Of a stretch of 32,811 nt of DNA, positions 6,052-14,002 are shown piece by piece. Both the position numbers and the translations under genes were made by a program. The notes beneath the pieces are model-generated. The model was given only the letters and a program-made list of their open reading frames with translations, made no database searches and had not been told where the DNA came from. The stretch is from Actinomycetes bacterium (GTDB lineage: Bacteria; Actinomycetota; Actinomycetes; Actinomycetales; Cellulomonadaceae): positions 1-32,811 of the forward strand of contig JAJYCD010000039.1 in NCBI GenBank assembly GCA_021778635.1, read 5' to 3'. The first letter of the stretch is position 1, and every line of letters begins with the position of its first letter.

Positions 6052-8082
6052 CTAGCCGTGCAGCGGGAGGGCGAGCGTGCTCGGGCCGCCGGAGACGACC
6101 CGCACCGGGACGCCCCAGTCCTGGCTGTTCAGGTGGCAGGCCGGGTACTCGACCGCGTCGTCCGCGTCACAGGACGCCGCCTTGGCAGTCACGTGCAGGA
6201 CGCCGCCCGGCACGTCCGGGTTCAGGCGCAGCACGCGGGTGAGTGGGACGTCCTCGCCCGCGCCGCCGAGCAGCAGCTCCGGCGGGGTGGCCGACACGGA
6301 CAGCCGGGTCGACGGCCCGTAGCGGTCGTCGTACTTCTGACCGTGGGCGGGGGTGAACACGACCTCGAGGCTCACCTCGCCCGCGCCGAGCTCGGTGACC
6401 GGGCGCTGGGTGCGGTGCGCGCCCTCGTCGAGACGGTCGCCGGCACCGCGGGGCAGGGCCACTCGCACGAGCCGGTGGGCGGCCGACTCCACCACGAGCA
6501 GCACGACGCCGTCCTCGGTCTCCTGGACCACGACGCCGCTCGGTTCAGCGAGATCCCGGGCGAGCGTGGTGACCTCGCGCGTCGTCGGGTCGTAGCGGCG
6601 GACCGACCCGTTGTAGGTGTCCGCGATCGCGATCGAGCCGTCGGGCAGGACGGCGACGCCGAGAGGGTGCTGGAGGAGGGCCTGGTCCGCCCCGCCGTCG
6701 CGGTGGCCGAAGTCGAAGAGGCCCTGGCCGATCGCGGTGCGGACCGTGCCGGTGCCGCCGGTGCCGGTGCCGCCGGCGGGTTCGATCGCGCCGGGCTCGG
6801 GCGAGCCGGGCTCGATCCAGCGGAGCCCGGAGACCTCCGAGTCGGCCACCCAGAGGCGATCGACGGCGTCGACCGCCAGACCGGACGGCTGCGCGAACCA
6901 CGCCTCGAGCAGCGGGCCGTCGAGCAGTCCCTCGTTCATCGTGCCGCCGACCTGCCGCATCGTGCGCTGCTCGCCGTCGAACGCCCACAGGGTGTGGTTG
7001 CCGGCCATGGCGACGACGAACCCGCCCAGCGGCGGGTACCAGACGACGTCCCACGGCGAGGACAGCCGGAGGCGGAGCGCGTCCACGGCACCAGCGGCCG
7101 ATCCGCTGCCGGGCGAGGACGCAGTGTCCGCGCCTGGCGCGCGGTCCGGCTCAGGCGCGCGGTCCGGTTCAGGCGCGCGGCCCGGTTCACGTGCGCGGTC
7201 CGGTTCAGGCGCGACGTTGTCCGCGCCGCCGACCATGTACTGCTGTCCGGTCCCGGCGACGGTCGTCACACGCCCGTCGGACAGCCGCACGCCGCGTAGC
7301 GCGTGGTTGACGGTGTCGGCGACCAGGACGTCGTACCCGAGGCGCGCGCGGAGCCCGTCGGGCACCAGGCACAGGCCGTTCGGCTCGCTGAACCGTGCGT
7401 CCGCCGGACCACCGTCGACCAGCCCGCGCTCGCCCGACCCGATACGGCGCACGAGCGTCTCGCAGTCGGGCGCGAGCTCGGCCAGGCTGTGGTGACCGGC
7501 ATCCGCCACCAGCAGGGTGCCACCGGGCAGCACGATCGCCTTGCCAGGGAAGCGCAGCGTGCCCGACGTCGGGATCGGCGCCACGTACGGGCCGTTCCCC
7601 CGGTGCAGCGTGCCCTTCGCGTCGTGCTCGGCGACGAGGTCCGCGACCAGCACGTCGAGGTTGTGCGCGTGGCCCTCGCCCGCCATGTGCGCGACGACGT
7701 ACCCCTCGGGGTCGATCACGACGAGCGTCGGCCAGGCGCGCGCGGTGTACGCGGACCAGGTGGTGAGCTCGGGGTCGTCGAGGACGGGGTGGTGGACCTC
7801 GTAGCGGTCGACCGCGGCCGCGAGCGCCACCGGGTCGGCCTCGTGGGCGAACTTCGGGGAGTGCACGCCGACGATCACCAGGACGTCCCGGTGCCGCGCC
7901 TCGAGCTCGCGCAGCTCGTCGAGCACGTGCAGGCAGTTGATGCAGCAGAACGTCCAGAAGTCGAGGACGACGATCTTGCCGCGTAGGTCCGCGAGCGCGA
8001 CGTCGCGGCCGCCGGTGTTCAGCCAACCACGCCCGACGAGCTCGGACGCACGGACCTTCGGCAGACGCGACGCGGGTGGCAT
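6052..8082 (-). CDS. Thioredoxin-like / NHL-repeat protein (NHLRC2-like)
   Basis: The 676-residue product starts with a thioredoxin-fold domain (about 1-165) carrying WTFCCINC, a CxxC redox motif at Cys47/Cys50, followed by NHL beta-propeller repeats (about 185-555) with blades such as VLVADTVNHALRGVRLSDG, and a C-terminal beta domain. This matches bacterial relatives of NHLRC2. A disulfide-linked role is likely but substrates are unknown. There is no signal peptide. A repeat-rich insertion (EPDRAREPGRAPEPDRAP) lies within the propeller and is encoded by four 18-bp DNA repeats (7136-7207). ATG 8082 follows GAGACT with a 6-base gap and no Shine-Dalgarno. Confidence 0.88.
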   Translation of the reverse strand: MPPASRLPKVRASELVGRGWLNTGGRDVALADLRGKIVVLDFWTFCCINCLHVLDELRELEARHRDVLVIVGVHSPKFAHEADPVALAAAVDRYEVHHPVLDDPELTTWSAYTARAWPTLVVIDPEGYVVAHMAGEGHAHNLDVLVADLVAEHDAKGTLHRGNGPYVAPIPTSGTLRFPGKAIVLPGGTLLVADAGHHSLAELAPDCETLVRRIGSGERGLVDGGPADARFSEPNGLCLVPDGLRARLGYDVLVADTVNHALRGVRLSDGRVTTVAGTGQQYMVGGADNVAPEPDRAREPGRAPEPDRAPEPDRAPGADTASSPGSGSAAGAVDALRLRLSSPWDVVWYPPLGGFVVAMAGNHTLWAFDGEQRTMRQVGGTMNEGLLDGPLLEAWFAQPSGLAVDAVDRLWVADSEVSGLRWIEPGSPEPGAIEPAGGTGTGGTGTVRTAIGQGLFDFGHRDGGADQALLQHPLGVAVLPDGSIAIADTYNGSVRRYDPTTREVTTLARDLAEPSGVVVQETEDGVVLLVVESAAHRLVRVALPRGAGDRLDEGAHRTQRPVTELGAGEVSLEVVFTPAHGQKYDDRYGPSTRLSVSATPPELLLGGAGEDVPLTRVLRLNPDVPGGVLHVTAKAASCDADDAVEYPACHLNSQDWGVPVRVVSGGPSTLALPLHG
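7136..7207. repeat. Four 18-bp tandem repeats inside the NHL gene
   Basis: The unit GGCGCGCGGTCCGGTTCA is repeated four times (starts 7136, 7154, 7172, 7190) with few changes. Because 18 is a multiple of 3 the reading frame is kept, giving a proline/arginine/acid-rich linker between propeller blades. Copy number could vary between strains. Confidence 0.8.
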
Positions 8083-8088
8083 GGGCCC

Positions 8089-8094
8089 AGTCTC
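8089..8094 (-). promoter_or_regulatory. Candidate -10 of NHL gene
   Basis: GAGACT on the minus strand is followed by GGGCCC and ATG 8082. The 6-base spacing suggests a leaderless transcript. Confidence 0.4.
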
Positions 8095-8214
8095 CCCCGC
8101 TGCCGCGTGGAGCGTTCGGCCGTCGTCACGCGGGCGTGTCGCCGTAGACGGCTCAGGTTGCGGGCTGCGGCGGCGGGGGCGGGCGACGGGCCGCGGCGGC
8201 GGGGAACGGTGGCG

Positions 8215-8451
8215 TCAGGCCGCGGGCGGGACCGAGGGCGGCCGGGTGTCGTCGTGGCGCTCGATCACCTCGCGGTGCGTCGTGTTGTTGCGCTGAGCCA
8301 TCAGCGCGAAGGTGACGATCATCCAGAGGACTCCCGCCGCGAGACAGATGTACCCGACCATCGAGAGGTCGACCCCGGAGATGTTGTCCCGGACCGCGAA
8401 CGCGAGGATCGCCCCCACGACCATCAGGGTGATGCTTCCGCCGATTCCCAT
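8215..8451 (-). CDS. DUF6458 family small membrane protein
   Basis: This 78-residue protein has two transmembrane helices, about 5-23 (SITLMVVGAILAFAV) and 33-52 (MVGYICLAAGVLWMIVTFAL), and a polar charged C-terminal tail. It begins MGIGGSITLMVVGAILAFAV, which is typical of the DUF6458 family of Micrococcales and relatives. The function is unknown. ATG 8451 is chosen over ATG 8463 because GGAGG lies 5 bases before it and because family members begin at this MGIG. It lies between the NHL protein and a CDF-like transporter on the same strand, with gaps of more than 100 bases on each side, so it is probably transcribed alone. Confidence 0.82.
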   Translation of the reverse strand: MGIGGSITLMVVGAILAFAVRDNISGVDLSMVGYICLAAGVLWMIVTFALMAQRNNTTHREVIERHDDTRPPSVPPAA

Positions 8452-8571
8452 GAGACCCTCCATCCTGCGCTGATCGGTGCTCGCGCCTCTCAGCAGTCTG
8501 CGGGGAGTCGGCCGATCCTGCCTCTCGAGCGTCGCCCTGCCCGCGCGGCGCCCGTGCCGGGTCGGGCGAGG

Positions 8572-9294
8572 TCAGGCGTCCTCCTCGTCCTCGTCGTCGT
8601 CCTCGCCGTCGTCCTCGTCGTCATCCTCGCCGTCGTCCTCGTCGTCATCCTCGTCGTCGTCCTCGACGAGCTCACCCGCCCAGGCCTCGAGACCCTCCCG
8701 GACGGCGAGGACGGCGACGACGAGTCCTGCCGCCGGGTCGAGCCACGTCGCACCGGTGATCGCGAACAGCGCAAGGCCGAGCAGGGTGGACACGCTGAGC
8801 AGCAGGCAGAGCCGGGTCTCCGCGGCATCGGCCAGGATCAGCCGGTCCCCGCCGAGAGCCACCCCGACGCGCGTCTTGGCGCGGGCGAGCAGGGGCATCA
8901 CGACCACCGAGGCGCCCAGCACCGCGAGGCCGACCGGGGAGGACGTCGGCGCCTCGTGGGTGAGCAGGGAACGCGCACCCTCGGCCAGCACGTACGCGGC
9001 CAGCGCGAAGAACAGGAGCGCGACGACCCGCAGCGTGCGGCGCTCGCTCGTCTCGTCGGGCTCGGCGTCACGGAGGCGGGCGGCGAGGCGGATCGCGACC
9101 AGGACGGCCGTGACGGACTCGATCCCCGAGTCGAGACCGAACCCGAGCAGCGAGACGAGGCCCGCCGACGCGCCGGCCGCGATCGCGACGAGGCCTTCGA
9201 CGACGTTGTACGCCACGGTGAGCTGGGCGAGACGACGACCACGCCGGGTCAGCCGGTCGATCTCGGCGCGGTCGAGGGTCGGGGATGTGGGCAC
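8572..9294 (-). CDS. CDF-like cation transporter with acidic C-terminal tail
   Basis: The 240-residue product has about six transmembrane helices arranged as in the membrane domain of cation diffusion facilitators. In helix II the usual HxxxD metal site is replaced by the LDSGIES pattern, and in helix V by ADAAET, as in an actinobacterial sub-group of the family. The cytoplasmic metal-binding domain is absent; instead the last 30 residues are almost all Asp and Glu (VEDDDEDDDEDDGEDDD then more). Metal export is inferred, with the metal unknown. GTG 9294 is chosen because TACCCT ends 6 bases upstream and a start further back would run into the preceding gene. Confidence 0.8.
   Translation of the reverse strand: MPTSPTLDRAEIDRLTRRGRRLAQLTVAYNVVEGLVAIAAGASAGLVSLLGFGLDSGIESVTAVLVAIRLAARLRDAEPDETSERRTLRVVALLFFALAAYVLAEGARSLLTHEAPTSSPVGLAVLGASVVVMPLLARAKTRVGVALGGDRLILADAAETRLCLLLSVSTLLGLALFAITGATWLDPAAGLVVAVLAVREGLEAWAGELVEDDDEDDDEDDGEDDDEDDGEDDDEDEEDA
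8575..8672. repeat. Acidic-codon repeat encoding an Asp/Glu tail
   Basis: A GTCCTCGTC-type repeat on the plus strand encodes roughly 30 Asp/Glu residues at the transporter's C terminus, including two near-identical segments (EDDGEDDD). Such repeats are prone to slippage. Confidence 0.75.
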
Positions 9295-9300
9295 AGGGCG

Positions 9301-9306
9301 AGGGTA
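9301..9306 (-). promoter_or_regulatory. -10 element of leaderless transporter gene
   Basis: TACCCT on the minus strand is followed by CGCCCT and GTG 9294. This separates the transporter from the preceding epimerase unit. Confidence 0.55.
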
Positions 9307-9328
9307 GGGGTATCGGGGACGCGCAGCG

Positions 9329-9370
9329 GTCGTGCCGCCGTCGGCACGACGCCCCCGTGGCGGACGGGGG
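9329..9370 (-). terminator. Two adjacent hairpins after the epimerase gene
   Basis: Stem 1 is GTCGTGCCG (9329-9337) with CGGCACGAC (9342-9350) and a 4-base loop. Stem 2 is CCCCCGT (9352-9358) with ACGGGGG (9364-9370) and a 5-base loop, ending directly at the stop codon of the epimerase gene. Together they look like a terminator for the epimerase transcript, just before the transporter promoter. Confidence 0.65.
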
Positions 9371-10849
9371 TCAGCGGCGCTCGGCCGCCGACGCGATGCC
9401 GCGCTGCATGCCGCCGAACACGATCCCGTGGAACGGCGCCACCGACCACCAGTACAGCTGCCCGGCGAGGCCGTGCGGATGGAACACCGCGCGCTGCGCG
9501 AACACCGTCGCACCGTCGTCGTCGGTCTCGACGCCCAGCTCGAGCCAGGCGAGTCCCGGCAGGCGCATCTCCGCACGCAGCCGCAGCAACCGGCCCGGGT
9601 CGACCTCCTCGACGCGCCAGAAGTCGACCGCGTCGTCGACCCGGAGGTCGACGGGGTCGCGTCGCCCTCGCCGCAGGCCCGGTCCCCCGGAGACCCGGTC
9701 GAGCAGGCCGCGGACCTGCCACGCGAGCGCCCACGAGTACCAGCCGCGCTCGCCGCCGATCTCCTGGATGACGCTCCACAGCGCCTCGGGCGTCGCGTCG
9801 ACCGTCGTGCGGCGCTCGTCGACGTGGAGCGAGCCGCCGGCCCAGTCGGGGTCGCTGGGCAACGGGTCGCTCGGGGCGCCTGCGACCGCCGCCGACGACC
9901 ACCGCGTCGTCACCTCGGCGTCACGCACCCGCTCGAGCGCGAGCCGCACGGCCCGGTCGAAGCCGACGAGGCCCTCGGGCGGGTCCGGGACGTACCGTGC
10001 GATGTCGTGCTCGTCGCAGACGACCTCGTGGATGAGGGACTCGACGAGCGGGCGCGCCAGGCCGGACGGCACCGGCGTCACCAGACCCACCCAGTGGCTG
10101 GAGAGGCTCGGGCTGAGCACCGGGACCTTCACGATGAGGCGCTGCGGGAGCCCGGCCGCACGCGCATACCCCTGCATCATCTGGCGGTAGGTGAGCACGT
10201 CGGGCCCGCCGATGTCGAACGCACGGTTGACGTCGGCCGGCATCGTCGCCGAGCCCACGAGGTAGCGCAGCACGTCCCGGATCGCGATCGGTTGGATCCG
10301 GTTGTCGACCCAGCGCGGCACCGTCATCGCCGGGAGCCGCTCGGTCAGATAGCGCATCATCTCGAAGGACGCCGACCCGGACCCGAGGATCACCGCGGCG
10401 CGGAGCACCGTCGTCGGGACGCCCGAGGCGAGCAGGATGTCCCCGACCTCCTTGCGCGACTCCAGGTGCGGGGACAGCTCCTCGCCCTCCGGGAAGAGGC
10501 CGCCGAGGTACACGATCCGGCCGACGCCCGCCTCCCGCGCCGCGCGCGCGAAGGTCAGGGCCGTGGCACGGTCCCGGGCCTCGAACCGGTGGCCGGTGCC
10601 GAGGGAGTGGATCAGGTAGTACGCGACGTCGACGCCGTCCAGGGCCGTGCGGGTCGCGTCCAGATCCGCCGCGTCGGCCCGGACGGCGTCGACGTCCGTG
10701 AACCACGGACGCCCGCGCAGCCGGCTCGGGTCGCGCGCGATCGCGCGCACGTGGTGACCGGCGGCGAGGAGCTCGGGGACGAGGCGCCCGCCGACGTAGC
10801 CGGTGACCCCGGTGACGGCGACGACGAGGGGTGCGGGGGTGTCGGGCAT
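9371..10849 (-). CDS. SDR family NAD(P)-binding epimerase with DUF2867 domain
   Basis: The 492-residue product has an N-terminal Rossmann domain with the GxxGxxG dinucleotide-binding motif (VTGVTGYVGGRLVPELL, about 11-27) typical of atypical short-chain dehydrogenases of the NmrA/epimerase type. The C-terminal part (about 320-492) fits DUF2867, with DATPEALWSVIQEIGGERGWY and a START-like pattern. The substrate is unknown. The reading frame extends upstream through the CtaG gene without a stop, but ATG 10849 is the natural start because it falls just before the first beta strand. It lies 68 bases after the CopD-CtaG gene and may be co-transcribed; CACACT lies 5 bases upstream as a possible -10. 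Confidence 0.87.
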   Translation of the reverse strand: MPDTPAPLVVAVTGVTGYVGGRLVPELLAAGHHVRAIARDPSRLRGRPWFTDVDAVRADAADLDATRTALDGVDVAYYLIHSLGTGHRFEARDRATALTFARAAREAGVGRIVYLGGLFPEGEELSPHLESRKEVGDILLASGVPTTVLRAAVILGSGSASFEMMRYLTERLPAMTVPRWVDNRIQPIAIRDVLRYLVGSATMPADVNRAFDIGGPDVLTYRQMMQGYARAAGLPQRLIVKVPVLSPSLSSHWVGLVTPVPSGLARPLVESLIHEVVCDEHDIARYVPDPPEGLVGFDRAVRLALERVRDAEVTTRWSSAAVAGAPSDPLPSDPDWAGGSLHVDERRTTVDATPEALWSVIQEIGGERGWYSWALAWQVRGLLDRVSGGPGLRRGRRDPVDLRVDDAVDFWRVEEVDPGRLLRLRAEMRLPGLAWLELGVETDDDGATVFAQRAVFHPHGLAGQLYWWSVAPFHGIVFGGMQRGIASAAERR

Positions 10850-10917
10850 ACGGCAGTGTGCGGGGACGGCGGCGTACGTGCACGTCGGACCGGCCCCGGC
10901 CCCCGCCACGAGGAGCG

Positions 10918-12969
10918 TCAGTCCGTGGCGTCCCGGCCGGGCGCCGCGTCGCGGCGGGCCATGGTCGCGAGCATCGCGTTGTACTCGTCGAGCTCGGGGT
11001 CGCCGTCGCGGTCGACGCGGCGGTCGCGGTTCCGTGCGGTGCGCTCGTCGGACCGGGACCACGCGAACGCGACCGCCAGGGCCAGGGCCAACGTGGGCAG
11101 CTCGCCGATGCCCCACGCGATCGCACCACCGCGCTGCTGGTCGGCGATCGCCGACAACCCCCAGGGGCGCCCGAGCACGCCGAACCACTCGGGGGCGAGC
11201 AGGACCTCGCTGCTCATGAGCGTCACGCCGAAGAACGCGTGGAAGCCCATCGTCGCGAACAGCAGCAGGATCCGCTGCGGGTAGCCCGGGCGCGTCGGGC
11301 CCGGGTCGATGCCGATGATCGCGTTGGCGAACAGGTACCCCGCGAGGCTGAAGTGCACGACCATCGCGACGTGACCCACGTACGTCGACAGCGCCAGGCC
11401 GAACAACCCCGAGTAGTAGAAGACGATCATCGAGCCGGCGAAGTTCACCGCGGCGACGATCGGGTTCGACATGAAGCGCGCGACGTGCGACCCGACGATC
11501 GCCAGGATCCACTCGCGCGGGCCGCGCGACCCGTCGGGCCTCGACGGCAGCGCGCGCAGCGCGAGCGTCACCGGCGCGGCGAGCACCAGGAAGATCGGGA
11601 TGACCATCACGAGCAGCATGTGCTCGACCATGTGCGCGCTGAAGAGCACGTGACCGTACGCGCCCGGGCCGCCCGACGTCGTCCAGACGAAGATCGCCAT
11701 GCCGGTGACCCAGGAGATCGTGCGACCGAGCGGCCACGCGTCGCCGCGTGCGCGCAGGCGGCGGACCCACTGCAGGTACACGACGAGGCCGGCGGCCGCC
11801 GCGAACGTGAGCAGCACGTCCCAGTGCCACTCGGTCAGCCACCGGATCCCGGTGAGCGGCGGCGGCAACGGGTGCCCGGTCACGATCTCCGCGGGCGTCG
11901 GGTTCGGGACGGCGACCTGCGGCACCGGCGGTTCGCTCGCGGCCAGCGCCACCGCGACCCCCATCACGGCTCCCATCACGGCGAGCTCGACCGCAACCAG
12001 CCGCCAGAACATCCGGCCGGCGGCCGTGCGGACGGAGATCGGCCCGGTCGCCGCGGTCAGACCCGGGATCACCGACCGACGGTGCAGGAACCCGAGACCG
12101 CCGAGCACCAGGAAGATGACGACCTTCGCGAGGATGAGCGCGCCGTACCGGGTGGCGAGCCCGTCCCAGCCGCCGACCCGGATGGCCGCATTGACGACGC
12201 CGGAGACAGCCACCGCCGGGAAGCACCAGCCGGCGATCACCGAGTAGCGGGCGACCGCCGGTCCGAGGTCCGAGCCGAGCCGCCCCGCAAGCATCGCCAG
12301 CGCCGCGAGCGCACCGATCCACACCCCCGCACCGACCAGGTGGAGGAACAGCGACGAGATCGCCAGCTCGTGCGTGTCGCCCGCGGCCGCCGAGTGCCCG
12401 GTCTCGGCCTGCAGCGCCAGAGCGGCCAGCACGAGCGCAGCCAACCAGGCCGCTCCCGACGCCGAGGTCACGAGCAGCGCGAACGTGCCCGTGAGCGCCG
12501 CGATCACGGTCACCGAGAGCAGCACCTCGCCGAGGCCGAGCTGCGTCACGAACAGGCCGAGCTGCTGGCCGAACCCGGCCGAGCCGACCGGGGTGCCCGC
12601 CACGTTCGCGTACGTGAGCACCAGGTGCACGACGGAGATCAGCGCCCACACGGTCCCGGCGTACCCCGCGATGCGAAGGCTGACCGGGAAGGCCCGGCCG
12701 TCGGCGAGGTCCCGTGGTGCCCGTGCACCGCGTCCCGCCCCCGCGGCGCGCGGCAGCACCCCGGCGGCGAGGACCAGCGCGCCGAGCGTCACCGCACCGG
12801 CGAGCTCACGGAGCACCTCCGCGATCGGCAGTCCCCACCGGACGACGGGCCCGCTGTCGAGGAGGGCGGTGGGCAGCGCGGCACCGGTCACCGTGAGCGC
12901 GGCGACGACCGCGAGCAGGCCGACCGTCGGGAGGACGGCGACCCGGGCAGGGGTGGAGAGGGCACGCAC
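10918..12969 (-). CDS. CopD-CtaG fusion: copper import / cytochrome c oxidase assembly membrane protein
   Basis: The 683-residue protein is almost entirely membrane-embedded. The N-terminal half (about 1-340) is a CopD-type copper-resistance domain, and the C-terminal half (about 370-640) is a CtaG/caa3-type assembly domain with histidines in FSAHMVEHML, YVGHVAMVVHF and MGFHAFFGV. These families move copper across the membrane and help build the CuB centre of cytochrome c oxidase. The tail after about 640 is charged and probably cytoplasmic. GTG 12969 is chosen because TACGCT ends 6 bases upstream and the first hydrophobic helix starts right after. CopC lies 65 bases upstream on the same strand, which supports a copper role. 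Confidence 0.9.
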   Translation of the reverse strand: MRALSTPARVAVLPTVGLLAVVAALTVTGAALPTALLDSGPVVRWGLPIAEVLRELAGAVTLGALVLAAGVLPRAAGAGRGARAPRDLADGRAFPVSLRIAGYAGTVWALISVVHLVLTYANVAGTPVGSAGFGQQLGLFVTQLGLGEVLLSVTVIAALTGTFALLVTSASGAAWLAALVLAALALQAETGHSAAAGDTHELAISSLFLHLVGAGVWIGALAALAMLAGRLGSDLGPAVARYSVIAGWCFPAVAVSGVVNAAIRVGGWDGLATRYGALILAKVVIFLVLGGLGFLHRRSVIPGLTAATGPISVRTAAGRMFWRLVAVELAVMGAVMGVAVALAASEPPVPQVAVPNPTPAEIVTGHPLPPPLTGIRWLTEWHWDVLLTFAAAAGLVVYLQWVRRLRARGDAWPLGRTISWVTGMAIFVWTTSGGPGAYGHVLFSAHMVEHMLLVMVIPIFLVLAAPVTLALRALPSRPDGSRGPREWILAIVGSHVARFMSNPIVAAVNFAGSMIVFYYSGLFGLALSTYVGHVAMVVHFSLAGYLFANAIIGIDPGPTRPGYPQRILLLFATMGFHAFFGVTLMSSEVLLAPEWFGVLGRPWGLSAIADQQRGGAIAWGIGELPTLALALAVAFAWSRSDERTARNRDRRVDRDGDPELDEYNAMLATMARRDAAPGRDATD

Positions 12970-12975
12970 GCGGTA

Positions 12976-12981
12976 AGCGTA
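12976..12981 (-). promoter_or_regulatory. -10 element of leaderless CopD-CtaG gene
   Basis: TACGCT on the minus strand is followed by TACCGC and GTG 12969. It lies in the 65-base gap after copC, so this gene may have its own start in addition to read-through from copC. Confidence 0.5.
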
Positions 12982-13034
12982 GGCACTCGCGAGGCGGCCC
13001 CGGCGCGGCGGGAGCCGCGTCGAGGGGCCTGCGG

Positions 13035-13748
13035 TCACCGCCCGCGGCGTCGCGCGACGAGAACGGCGGCGGCGCCCGCGCCGGCCAGCAGGATCACGAG
13101 GGCGGCGACGAGACCCGGGCTGATCTCGGTGCTCGCGCCGGAGGAGCTCGAGGGTGTGGGCGACGGTGCGATCACGAGGGTGCCGGAGGGCAACGGGGAC
13201 GCGGACGCGGTGCTGCCGGCGACACTCGTCGTCGGGTCCGCGGTGGCCAGGTCCGCGGTGGCCGACGCCGTGGCCGACGCCGTGGCCGACGCCGTGGCGG
13301 CGCTCGCGCCCGCGGCGCCCGTCGCGGTGAAGGTGAACGAGCCGCTGACGGGGTGCCCGTCGGTCGACGTGATGCGCCACGCCACCGTGTACGTCCCGGC
13401 GGGGCGGGCGTCGACCAGGTGCTCCGCGACCGTCGAGCCGCTCAGCACGACGTCGCCGGTGGACACGACCGCTCCGTCGGGCCCGGAGACCCGGATCTGC
13501 GAGCCGAGGGCCTGAGCGGGCTCGTTGAAGGTCAGGGTGACCGCGGCCGGTGCGACGGCCACCGTCGCGCCGTCGGCGGGGTCCGTCGAGGCGAGCGAGT
13601 TGTGGGCCGATGCCGCGGTCGCGCCGGAGACCAGGCCGAGGAGCACGATCGCGGTCACCGCGAGGAGCCGCCCCCGGACGCGGGGCCGCGGCGCGGGAGC
13701 GAGTGGGACGTCGAGGGCGCGCGGGTCTGCGGAGGTCGGTCGGGGCAC
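13035..13748 (-). CDS. copC: CopC-type copper resistance protein
   Basis: The 237-residue product has a signal peptide (hydrophobic 28-48, cleavage at ASA before His49) that leaves a mature protein beginning HNSLASTDPADG, where the N-terminal histidine is a known copper ligand in CopC. The second conserved histidine is in STDGHPVSG. A Ser/Thr/Ala-rich linker (repeated TASA) and a C-terminal transmembrane helix (LVAALVILLAGAGAAAVLVARRR) anchor it on the outer face of the membrane. GTG 13748 follows TACCGT with a 6-base gap. It should deliver copper to the neighbouring CopD-CtaG protein. The frame upstream has no in-frame start codon I can find in the 13812-13859 repeat region. Confidence 0.9.
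   Translation of the reverse strand: MPRPTSADPRALDVPLAPAPRPRVRGRLLAVTAIVLLGLVSGATAASAHNSLASTDPADGATVAVAPAAVTLTFNEPAQALGSQIRVSGPDGAVVSTGDVVLSGSTVAEHLVDARPAGTYTVAWRITSTDGHPVSGSFTFTATGAAGASAATASATASATASATADLATADPTTSVAGSTASASPLPSGTLVIAPSPTPSSSSGASTEISPGLVAALVILLAGAGAAAVLVARRRGR
13258..13293. repeat. Three 12-bp repeats inside copC
   Basis: GTGGCCGACGCC is repeated at 13258, 13270 and 13282, in frame, and encodes the TASA-type linker between the copper domain and the membrane anchor. It shares GTGGCCG with the 12-bp repeat upstream of the gene. Confidence 0.75.
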
Positions 13749-13754
13749 GCGAAC

Positions 13755-13760
13755 ACGGTA
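13755..13760 (-). promoter_or_regulatory. -10 element of leaderless copC
   Basis: TACCGT on the minus strand is followed by GTTCGC and GTG 13748, matching the spacing at the other leaderless starts. Confidence 0.55.
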
Positions 13761-13811
13761 ACGCGGAGTGGAGATCGGAGCCGCACCCCTGGGGGTGGGG
13801 GCTCCGCTCCG

Positions 13812-13859
13812 GTGGCCGTGCGTGTGGCCGTGCGTGTGGCCGTGCGTGTGGCCGTGAAA
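13812..13859. repeat. 12-bp tandem repeat between copC and the MFS gene
   Basis: GTGGCCGTGCGT occurs three times exactly (13812, 13824, 13836) plus a partial fourth copy (13848-13856), followed by AAAA. On the minus strand in the copC frame it would read as His-Gly-His-Thr repeats, but I find no start codon that would translate it. It may be a binding array or a slippage-prone repeat. Confidence 0.8.
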
Positions 13860-13903
13860 AATCGGTCGAGGAGATGTCGGTGGCCGGGAATACTGTGGCC
13901 GAT

Positions 13904-13920
13904 GGTTGCAGTTAGCAACC
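13904..13920. promoter_or_regulatory. Palindromic operator upstream of MFS exporter
   Basis: GGTTGCAGTTAGCAACC is a perfect 6-base inverted repeat with a 5-base centre. AATACT (13889-13894) just upstream is a plausible -10, which would put the transcription start at the operator. MarR- and TetR-family repressors of efflux pumps bind sites of this kind. The regulator is not adjacent in the window. Confidence 0.6.
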
Positions 13921-14002
13921 GTTGTGCGCTGATGCGCACCACCCTCGCACACCGCCGTGCATCTCCACCACGCACCACCACTCACGCCGCGAGAGGCCTC
14001 CC

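Noticed and set aside
6000-6060. Prophage or insertion-sequence remnant
   Set aside because: No transposase, integrase or terminal inverted repeats were seen anywhere in the window; the repeats found are short tandem repeats.
8452-8463. Earlier ATG for the DUF6458 protein
   Set aside because: The GGAGG ribosome site serves ATG 8451, and family members begin MGIG.
10850-12649. Upstream extension of the epimerase frame to a 1092-residue protein
   Set aside because: It runs antiparallel-frame through the CopD-CtaG gene on the same strand; the membrane protein sequence in the other frame is clear, so the extension is a shadow.
10831-13515. Long plus-strand frame across the copper cluster
   Set aside because: It reads as Arg/Asp/Gln-rich sequence typical of antisense frames in GC-rich genes.
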